Assembly (NCBI GenBank): GCA_903912275.1
Contig: CAIWGR010000359.1
Coordinates: 1-7,273 of the forward strand
Direction of reading: 5' to 3'
From: an uncultured delta proteobacterium
Lineage (GTDB): Bacteria; Myxococcota_A; Bradymonadia; REDH01
Length of the DNA: 7,273 nucleotides
Both the position numbers and the translations under genes were made by a program. A model generated the notes under the pieces. The model made no database searches, was not told the DNA's origin, and was given only the letters and a program-made list of their open reading frames with translations. Position 1 is the first letter of the stretch, and every line of letters begins with the position of its first letter. This document shows, in pieces, positions 1-5,222 of this stretch.

Positions 1-33
1 CGGATTGCCGCCGAAGGTGGTGCCGTGGCTCCC
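1..33 (-). other. argD reading frame continuing past an in-frame TAG stop
   Basis: Reading the minus strand beyond the TAG at 36-34 in the argD frame gives G-S-H-G-T-T-F-G-G-N-P up to the window edge. This is the strongly conserved segment that follows the PLP-lysine loop in acetylornithine aminotransferases (family form close to x-G-S/D-H-G-T/S-T-F-G-G-N-P). The frame and motif are intact, so the only defect visible here is the stop codon. The rest of the C-terminal small domain, if present, lies outside the window. Whether this stretch is translated is unknown: reinitiation, readthrough, a dead remnant or a base-calling error are all possible. Confidence 0.75.
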
Positions 34-867
34 CTACGTAAAGGCGGCCGCGACCGACTCTTTGGCGAGCGTGGCGCCGATCGGAACGCCACCACCAAGA
101 CCTTTGGCCAGCGTGACGATGTCGGGCTCAACACCGTAGTGCTCGGTCGCCAGAAAACGGCCCGTGCGACCGATGCCGGACTGCACCTCATCCACAATCA
201 AGAGTGCGCCACGCTCATCGCAGAGCCGCCGAAGACCCTGCATGAAGTCGCGAGAGGCCACCCGAACGCCGCCCTCGCCCTGAACCGGCTCCACCATGAC
301 GGCAGCGGTGTGGGCGGTCCAGCGGGCCTCCACCGAGGCCAGGTCGTTGAACTTGGCGTAGGAGAAGCCCGGGACCATGGGCTCGAAGCCCTCGTGGTAC
401 TTGGGCTGAGCGGTCGCGCTGACTGCGCCGTAGGTCCGGCCGTGGAAGGACCCTTCGAGCGTGATGAGCTCAAACTTGGGCGACCGCTGGACGATGCGGG
501 CGTAGCGCCGCGCCAGTTTGATGGCGGCCTCGTTGGCCTCTGCACCAGAGTTACAGAAGAATACGCGATCTGCGAATGTACGCCTAATCAGTTCTTCTTG
601 AAGAAGAATCTGCGGTTCCGAGAAGTAGATGTTCGAGATGTGCGTCAGCTTGGAGATCTGGTCAGTGAGCGCCGCGACCATCGCGGGATGCGCGTGGCCC
701 AGCGACAGCACCGCGATCCCGCCGAGGAAATCGAGATACTCCTTCCCCTCCCGGTCCCAGACCCGCATCCCCTTGCCGTGATCCAGCACCACACTCTGCG
801 GGCTGTAAGAGGGGCTCATCGTGCTCCGGCCGCCAGCCAACAGCGACACCGTGTCTCGCTTCTCCAT
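34..867 (-). CDS. argD: ArgD-type acetylornithine aminotransferase, interrupted by premature TAG
   Basis: This is a class-III PLP-dependent aminotransferase of the ArgD/ornithine aminotransferase group. ArgD converts N-acetylglutamate 5-semialdehyde and glutamate to N-acetylornithine and 2-oxoglutarate in cytoplasmic arginine synthesis; many homologues also serve as the lysine-pathway succinyl-DAP aminotransferase. Visible motifs are YLDFLGGIAVLSLGHAHP (about residues 44-61), the phosphate-binding SGAEANEAAIKLAR (107-120), GSFHGRTYG (139-147), EPVQGEGG (193-200), DEVQSGIGRTG with the PLP-ring aspartate D226, and LAKGLGGG with the Schiff-base lysine K255. The start at 867 is secure: GGAGGAG lies seven bases upstream, and the gene begins four bases after the xerC stop, suggesting translational coupling. 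The product would be 277 residues against about 400 for the family, because TAG replaces the residue expected just before G-S-H-G-T-T. The C-terminal domain would be lost and the enzyme probably inactive. A related class-III activity such as ornithine or GABA aminotransferase cannot be excluded, though the sequence reads most like ArgD. Confidence 0.85.
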   Translation of the reverse strand: MEKRDTVSLLAGGRSTMSPSYSPQSVVLDHGKGMRVWDREGKEYLDFLGGIAVLSLGHAHPAMVAALTDQISKLTHISNIYFSEPQILLQEELIRRTFADRVFFCNSGAEANEAAIKLARRYARIVQRSPKFELITLEGSFHGRTYGAVSATAQPKYHEGFEPMVPGFSYAKFNDLASVEARWTAHTAAVMVEPVQGEGGVRVASRDFMQGLRRLCDERGALLIVDEVQSGIGRTGRFLATEHYGVEPDIVTLAKGLGGGVPIGATLAKESVAAAFT

Positions 868-871
868 GGTT

Positions 872-1843
872 CTACTCCTCCGTGCCCTTGCTCGGTCCTG
901 ACGGCCGGCGCGCCCGCGGGTGGGCGCGGTCGTAGACCTGCATCAAACGATCCACTGTCACATGCGTGTACCGCTCCGTTGTACGGAGGCTCGCATGGCC
1001 CAGCATCTCCTGGATGGCGCGTAGGTCGGCGCCGCCCTCCAGCAGGTGGGTCGCAAAGCTGTGGCGCAGACCGTGCGGCGACACGCGGCGTACCGTCCCG
1101 GCCCGCGCCTGCGCCGCATCGAGCAGCCGTCGAACGCTCCGATCGCCCATCCGACCGCCGCGGCTGTTCACAAACAGCGCACGCTCCAGCAGCCCCTCGC
1201 GCAACAGAAGATGGCGCACCGCCAGATAGCGCCGCACCGCCTCGATCGCCTTGCTACCGACCGGCACCTCGCGCTCCTTGCGCCCCTTGCCAAGTACCCG
1301 GACCCAGCCCTCCTGCAGCGACAGGTCGCCGAGACTCAGCCCGACAAGTTCGCTCACACGGAGGCCGGCCCCATACATGACCTCCCACATCGCCAGATCG
1401 CGCAGCGACTCCGGCGTCTCCTCTTCTGCCTGCGGCTCGACCAGTTCGCGCGCCTCTTCGGCCGTCAGAAAGGAGGCCAGCGGCTTCTTCTGCTTCGGCG
1501 ACTGAATCAACGCGGGCGTCGACTCCTTGACCTCGCCCCGCTTGAGCAGGAAGCGGTAGAAGCTCCGCATCGCCGACAGCCCCCGCGCCACCGAGGAGCG
1601 CTCCAAGTCACCCTGCCGGAAGGCAAGGAAGCGCCGCATCGAGGCGATGGTCACATCGTCCAGCCCCGCAGGCCGCTTTGCATGCTCCTCGAACCAGCCG
1701 AAGAAGGAGCGGATGTCACGCTCATAGCCGCTCAGCGTGTGCTTGGAGGCGTTCCGCTCCACCCGCAGATAGTCGAGAAAGCGCCGGAGCGGGTCGACCC
1801 AGGCTGAGGCTGGCGCCGGGATGTTGGAGGGAACCTGTTCCAT
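872..1843 (-). CDS. xerC: Tyrosine recombinase XerC
   Basis: This is a site-specific tyrosine recombinase that resolves chromosome dimers at dif, usually with XerD and under FtsK control at the division septum. The N-terminal SAM-like core-binding domain (about residues 15-105, including YLRVERNASKHTLSGYERDI) is followed by the catalytic domain. Counting from an alternative GTG start at 1864, the catalytic set is complete: R169 in GLRVSEL, K193 in VLGKGRKER, H264 and R267 in SPHGLRHSFATH, H290 in MLGHASLRTTERYTH, and the nucleophile Y299. Its length of 323-330 residues is slightly above the usual 295-310. I prefer the ATG at 1843, which has a weak GAG six bases upstream. The GTG at 1864 has no Shine-Dalgarno site and lies 17 bases after the trmFO stop. 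Position next to trmFO and dprA supports the housekeeping XerC rather than a phage or integron integrase, and no attachment sites or cargo are seen. The stop is TAG, showing that TAG terminates translation normally in this organism. Confidence 0.92.
   Translation of the reverse strand: MEQVPSNIPAPASAWVDPLRRFLDYLRVERNASKHTLSGYERDIRSFFGWFEEHAKRPAGLDDVTIASMRRFLAFRQGDLERSSVARGLSAMRSFYRFLLKRGEVKESTPALIQSPKQKKPLASFLTAEEARELVEPQAEEETPESLRDLAMWEVMYGAGLRVSELVGLSLGDLSLQEGWVRVLGKGRKEREVPVGSKAIEAVRRYLAVRHLLLREGLLERALFVNSRGGRMGDRSVRRLLDAAQARAGTVRRVSPHGLRHSFATHLLEGGADLRAIQEMLGHASLRTTERYTHVTVDRLMQVYDRAHPRARRPSGPSKGTEE
875..881 (-). promoter_or_regulatory. Shine-Dalgarno site of argD
   Basis: The minus strand reads GGAGGAG here, a near-consensus ribosome binding site seven bases before the argD ATG at 867. 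It lies inside the last codons of xerC and directly precedes the xerC TAG stop, so ribosomes finishing xerC end exactly at the argD initiation region. It is the strongest Shine-Dalgarno site I see in the window. Confidence 0.8.
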
Positions 1844-1881
1844 GGAGCGCTCGTCGCACGCCACCTATGCGGGGGCAAGTT

Positions 1882-3330
1882 TCAGACGTGTGCGGTGGGT
1901 AGCGGACGGTCGCCGGGCAGGCGCTCTAGCGGTAGCCCTTCGGTGAGCGCCGGGTGGCGATAGTTGCCCTGCAGCAACAGGCCACGGCTGCGGGCGGGCG
2001 CCAGCCAGGCCTCGAGGTCTGCCAGTGCGCGATGCGACACCGCCTCGCGCCGGTCCGATCGTGCCGACCGCCCCGACTTCGCCTCCTCGACAGGCGGCAT
2101 CATGCCAAAGTGGATGTTGGTCGGGTGATAGGCCTTCGCGTCGATCGCGAGCTCGCCCGTCACATGCCGCCGCAGCGCGCCGAGCGCCGTCGTCGCAGGC
2201 GGAAGGTCGAGTGGCTGGCCGGAGAGTTCGGCAGCGAGGAAGAGCGCAAGCAGCAGCCCGCTGGCCTGCGACTCCACATAGCCCTCCACGCCCGTGATTT
2301 GGCCCGCGAAGCGCAGGTGGGGCGCCACCTTCATGGCGAACCGCGCGTCGAAGACCTCGGGCCCATGCACATAGGTGTTCCGATGCACCGAGCCCCAGCG
2401 CATGAACTCGGCTTTTTCCAGCCCCGGAATCATGCGGAAGACCCTCCCCTGGTCGGGCTGCTTCATCCGCGTCTGAAAGCCGACGAGGTTGTAGGAGGTG
2501 CCTTCACAGTTCTCCATGCGGAGCTGCACCACCGCGTAGGGGCGGCGGCCGGTGCGCGGGTCTTCGAGCCCCACCGGCTTCATCGGCCCGAAGGCCAGCA
2601 CCTTGTCGCCGCGCGATGCCATGACCTCAATCGGCAGGCAGCCCTCAAAGAATCGGGCCTCCTCAAAGGCATGAAGTTCCGTGAGCTCGGCTGCGCGAAG
2701 CGCCTCCACGAAGGCGTAGTACTCCTCTTTGTTCATCGGACAGTTGATGTAGTCATCGCCACTGCCCTTCTCGTATCGGCTCTGCGCAAAGGCGATGCTC
2801 CGGTCGACAGAGTCGGCGTGCACGATCGGCGCAACCGCGTCGTAGAAGTAGAGCCGCTGCCGTCCCGTCATGGCCGTGATTTTCTCGGCGAGCGGCTGCG
2901 CCGTCAGCGGACCCGACGCCACCACGAAGATGCCGGCCTCGGGGCCTGGAATCTCCGTCACCTCGCCGCGCACCACCTCGATGAGCTCCTCGGCATGGAC
3001 CACCTCGGTGACCCGGGCGCCAAACCGCTCTCGGTCGACAGCCAAGGCGCCGCCAGCTGGCACCGCCGTCTCTTCTGCAATCTGCATCAGAATTGACCCA
3101 GCACGCCGCATCTCCTCCTTCAGCAGGCCGACACCGTTCGTCAGCGCGTCACCGCGGAAGGAGTTGCTGCAGACCAGCTCGGCAAAGTGCTCGGTCTGGT
3201 GGGCTTCGGAGGGTCGCACGGGGCGCATCTCATGCAGACGGACGGCGATGCCGCGACGGGCGAGCTGCAGTGCAAGCTCGGAGCCGGCCATGCCTGCGCC
3301 AACAATGGTAACCTGAGGCGTTCGGCTCAT
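1882..3330 (-). CDS. trmFO: TrmFO, folate/FAD-dependent tRNA (uracil-54-C5)-methyltransferase
   Basis: TrmFO uses 5,10-methylenetetrahydrofolate and FADH2 to methylate U54 in the T-loop of tRNAs, giving ribothymidine; most Gram-positive bacteria and several other phyla have it in place of the SAM-dependent TrmA. Counting from the ATG at 3330, the protein is 482 residues. It opens with an FAD-binding Rossmann motif, VTIVGAGMAGSELALQLA (7-24), followed by HEMRP and the family signature ELVCSNSFRGDALTNGVGLL (51-70). C54 and C231 (FFEGCLPIEVMASRG) correspond to the two cysteines shown to matter in the Bacillus enzyme (C53 and C226). Later family blocks are YFYDAVAPIV, KPVGLEDPRTG, YNLVGFQTRMK, FAGQITGVEGYVESQASGLL and NIHFGMMPP. 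The start at 3330 is preferred over the first upstream ATG at 3444. It directly precedes the FAD motif, it has GGAG seven bases upstream, and the longer form would add 38 unrelated residues and overlap dprA. A tail of roughly 40 residues after the EAWL segment makes it slightly longer than typical. Confidence 0.96.
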   Translation of the reverse strand: MSRTPQVTIVGAGMAGSELALQLARRGIAVRLHEMRPVRPSEAHQTEHFAELVCSNSFRGDALTNGVGLLKEEMRRAGSILMQIAEETAVPAGGALAVDRERFGARVTEVVHAEELIEVVRGEVTEIPGPEAGIFVVASGPLTAQPLAEKITAMTGRQRLYFYDAVAPIVHADSVDRSIAFAQSRYEKGSGDDYINCPMNKEEYYAFVEALRAAELTELHAFEEARFFEGCLPIEVMASRGDKVLAFGPMKPVGLEDPRTGRRPYAVVQLRMENCEGTSYNLVGFQTRMKQPDQGRVFRMIPGLEKAEFMRWGSVHRNTYVHGPEVFDARFAMKVAPHLRFAGQITGVEGYVESQASGLLLALFLAAELSGQPLDLPPATTALGALRRHVTGELAIDAKAYHPTNIHFGMMPPVEEAKSGRSARSDRREAVSHRALADLEAWLAPARSRGLLLQGNYRHPALTEGLPLERLPGDRPLPTAHV

Positions 3331-3337
3331 CTCTCTG

Positions 3338-3341
3338 CTCC
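3338..3341 (-). promoter_or_regulatory. Shine-Dalgarno site of trmFO
   Basis: The minus strand reads GGAG here, within GGTTGGAG, seven bases before the ATG at 3330. It decides the trmFO start in favour of the residue just before the FAD-binding motif. The rest of the 64-base dprA-trmFO gap (3331-3394) shows no clear hairpin plus T-run, no recognisable -10/-35 pair and no small ORF that I can support. Confidence 0.6.
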
Positions 3342-3394
3342 AACCAGACGGGGCCAGCGACCTAACGCTCTGCCCTACCCGCCGCAAGTTGCCG

Positions 3395-4399
3395 TCACCG
3401 CCCGGCCCGCCGCCACTGTGTGCCGCGCCGCTCGAGCAGCCCATCCAGTTCGAGCTCCGTCAGCGCCGCGAGCGCCTCGCCTCCGGCAAGCCCCGACATG
3501 CGCACCACATCGTCTCCGTCCTCCCACGCCGCGGCCAGCGCAGCCCAGAGCCGGCCCGCTGCCTCCGACATCGCGCCCGTCGGGACCGCAACGGCCTCCG
3601 CCTGCACCAGCGGCAGCGCCCGCGAACCCGAAGCGAGCGCGGTTCCCAGCAGCGTTGCCAAATCCTCCGCCCGCGTGATCGCGCTCGCGCCGCGCCCCAG
3701 CAGGCCGTTCGACCCTACCGCGCTCGGCTCCCATGGCGCACCGGGAAGCACCCCCACAGGTCGCTGCAGCCGCCGAGCAAAGCCGGCCGTCGTCAGCGCG
3801 CCGCTCTGCGCCGGAGCCCGTACCACCAAGGTGCCAAGCGAGAGCGCCGCGATGGTCCGGTTTCGCGCAACAAAGAGCGTGTCGAAGGGGCGGCAACCGA
3901 GCGGCTGCTCCGTCAACACACAGCCGCCGGCCGCAACAATCTCTGCAAAGAGGCTGCGATTCTGCGCCGGCCCTGCCTGTAGCATCCCGCCCGCCAGCAC
4001 CGCGACGGTCGGCAGCCCTGCCCGAAGCGCCGCCCGATGAGCCATCGTATCGATGCCGCGCGCGCCGCCGCTGACCACCGTCAGCCCCAGCCGCGACAGC
4101 GCTTGGTTGAGCCAGTCCGACAGCGCAGCCTCCTCATCTGCTGCCGGGCTCCGCGTGCCCACCACGGCCACCGAAGGCTGGTGCAGCACCTCCGCATTGC
4201 CACAGCCCACGAGCCAGTGGCCGGCAGGAAACCAGTGCAGGCCGAGCGCCGACGGCCGCATCACAAACGGCTGGCCAAGTCCCATTCGCTCCAGACGAGC
4301 GAGCTGGCGGGCAAGGTGGGCCGGCGCATGAAGGTGCCGCTCCTCCGGCGGGCAAGCGGTGGCAGGCAGGTTCCAATCAACGAAGGCAGGGTCAAACAT
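3395..4399 (-). CDS. dprA: DNA-processing protein DprA
   Basis: DprA (Smf) binds incoming single-stranded DNA and loads RecA during natural transformation; it is also widespread in bacteria not known to be competent. Residues 75-245 form the Rossmann-like domain (PF02481): SVAVVGTRS (77-84), VVSGGARGIDTMAHRAAL (108-125), AVLAGGM, an N-R-S-L-F-A-E-I block, FVARNRTIAALSLGTLVV (176-193), QSGALTTAGFA (198-208), VGVLPG (215-220) and a GSNGLLGRGASAI block (229-241). These match the family order well. A winged-helix-like tail (about 278-332, with L-x-x-L-T-E-L-E-L-D-G-L-L-E) resembles the DprA C-terminal domain that contacts ComM/RecA partners in some species. The N-terminal SAM/HhH-like region is short and divergent. 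The ATG at 4399 has no Shine-Dalgarno site, and the frame stays open for 25 more codons to a CTG at 4474, so the true N-terminus may be longer. The next gene, trmFO, follows after 64 bases, with no topA in between. Confidence 0.92.
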   Translation of the reverse strand: MFDPAFVDWNLPATACPPEERHLHAPAHLARQLARLERMGLGQPFVMRPSALGLHWFPAGHWLVGCGNAEVLHQPSVAVVGTRSPAADEEAALSDWLNQALSRLGLTVVSGGARGIDTMAHRAALRAGLPTVAVLAGGMLQAGPAQNRSLFAEIVAAGGCVLTEQPLGCRPFDTLFVARNRTIAALSLGTLVVRAPAQSGALTTAGFARRLQRPVGVLPGAPWEPSAVGSNGLLGRGASAITRAEDLATLLGTALASGSRALPLVQAEAVAVPTGAMSEAAGRLWAALAAAWEDGDDVVRMSGLAGGEALAALTELELDGLLERRGTQWRRAGR

Positions 4400-4474
4400 G
4401 AGAACACCGAGATGGCAGAGGAGGTCTCTCTCCTTCTCGTCATCTGCGGCCGTTTGTTGCGCGGATTCGATCAG
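4400..4474 (-). other. Open in-frame extension upstream of dprA, starting with CTG over the preceding stop
   Basis: This stretch between the CinA-family gene and the dprA ATG has no stop codon in the dprA frame. Its 25 codons read L-I-E-S-A-Q-Q-T-A-A-D-D-E-K-E-R-D-L-L-C-H-L-G-V-L, then the annotated methionine. The charged run followed by a hydrophobic helix resembles the start of the N-terminal helical domain found in many DprA proteins. The first codon, CTG, overlaps the TGA stop of the upstream gene as CTGA. No ATG, GTG or TTG lies in this frame inside the stretch. An AAGGAG at about 4435-4430 has no suitable in-frame start at normal spacing. If not coding, it is simply a 71-base spacer without recognisable regulatory elements. 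Confidence 0.4.
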
Positions 4475-5217
4475 CCGCCCTGTTCGACCCGGACCAGCGC
4501 GCTGCCGAAGCGGATGGAGAGCGCCTCTGTCGCCCGGGCAACGGCCTCCGCCTCACGGGACTCGATGGTAATCCGCGTGCGGTAATCATCCTCTCCCCAG
4601 ACAGGATAGGAGCCGAGCGCGACCGCAGACTCCGCAGCCAGCACAGCCTCCAGGTGGGCCGCAACCTCGCCTTCACCGCAAGAGAGGAAGAGGGTTGCCA
4701 GAGCGATGGGCTGGCCGTCGAATCGCGCCACCACGGCGCGGAGCTGGTTGGCGAAGAGCTGCGGGACGCCGGGCAGCACGAAGAGGTTTCGCACCTGGGT
4801 CAGCGGCCACATCGTCCGGCTGTCGGTGTGAATCTCGGCGCCGATGGGGACCATCGCCATGCGGCGCCAGACGGCCAGCTCGGCGGGGCGGGCGGCGAAG
4901 TGCTGGTCAATCCAGGCCCGCAGCGCAGGCTCCTCCTGCATCTCGAGGCCGAAGCCGGCGGCGATGGAGGCCAGGGTGATGTCGTCGTGGGTTGGGCCGA
5001 TGCCGCCGCTGGTGATGACAAAGGTTGCGCGGGCCGCGAGCTCTCGGGCTGCCGCGCCGATGGCGGCCTCGTCGTCGGCGACCATGCGAACCTCGACGAG
5101 ATCGATGCCCCGTCGTCGCAGCGTGGCGATGGCGAGCTGGCCGTTCTGGTCCACGATCTTGCCCGACAGGAGCTCGTTTCCGATGAGCAGAAGGGCTGCG
5201 GTGACGGGTGCAGGCAT
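4471..5217 (-). CDS. CinA-family molybdopterin-binding-domain protein, without C-terminal amidase domain
   Basis: This is a single-domain member of the COG1058 group, related to the N-terminal half of CinA (competence/damage-inducible protein A). In characterised relatives this MoaB/MogA-like fold (PF00994) has nucleotide pyrophosphatase activity, for example on ADP-ribose, and contributes to pyridine-nucleotide recycling. Motifs counted from 5217: LLLIGNELLSGKIVDQNG (9-26), VRMVADDEAAI (43-53), the signature VITSGGIGPTHDDIT (67-81), and FVLPGVP (146-152). A second conserved part around ALGSYPVWGEDDYRTRI (200-216) is typical of the segment after the MoCF fold. At 248 residues it lacks the roughly 160-residue NMN-deamidase (PncC) domain of full CinA. 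The start at 5217 is five bases after the upstream stop and directly precedes the first conserved strand. No Shine-Dalgarno site is visible, so translation may depend on coupling to the upstream gene. The longer ATG-led frame from 5316 adds 33 residues with no family character, all inside the upstream gene. Adjacent dprA fits the cinA-dprA association, but does not prove competence. Confidence 0.85.
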   Translation of the reverse strand: MPAPVTAALLLIGNELLSGKIVDQNGQLAIATLRRRGIDLVEVRMVADDEAAIGAAARELAARATFVITSGGIGPTHDDITLASIAAGFGLEMQEEPALRAWIDQHFAARPAELAVWRRMAMVPIGAEIHTDSRTMWPLTQVRNLFVLPGVPQLFANQLRAVVARFDGQPIALATLFLSCGEGEVAAHLEAVLAAESAVALGSYPVWGEDDYRTRITIESREAEAVARATEALSIRFGSALVRVEQGG

Positions 5218-5222
5218 GGAAT

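Noticed and set aside
34..36. TAG in argD as a pyrrolysine or generally recoded codon.
   Set aside because: TAG ends xerC at 872-874 normally, aminotransferases do not use pyrrolysine at this place, and no Pyl machinery or downstream element is visible.
35..40. TACGTA palindrome at the argD stop.
   Set aside because: A six-base palindrome is expected by chance; no repeat, duplication or inverted arm extends from it, so there is no sign of an insertion or attachment site.
25..1380. A 451-codon plus-strand open frame opposite argD and xerC.
   Set aside because: Its translation is rich in R, P, A, H and G with no family motif, and it lies antisense to two genes with complete catalytic motifs. 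High G+C makes such long shadow frames common.
872..1864. The tyrosine recombinase as an integrase of a phage, integron or genomic island.
   Set aside because: Standard XerC-like domain layout, placement beside trmFO and dprA, and no tRNA, att repeats, attI/attC-like sites or cargo genes nearby.
1954..3096. A 380-codon plus-strand open frame opposite trmFO.
   Set aside because: Low-complexity R/H/A-rich translation, fully antisense to a confidently identified trmFO.
3331..3394. Possible terminator or promoter between dprA and trmFO.
   Set aside because: No stable inverted repeat with a T-run and no convincing -35/-10 pair could be seen on the minus strand.
3331..3444. A longer TrmFO starting at the ATG at 3444.
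   Set aside because: It would add 38 residues unlike any TrmFO N-terminus and overlap dprA by 50 bases, while the ATG at 3330 has GGAG at good spacing just before the FAD motif.
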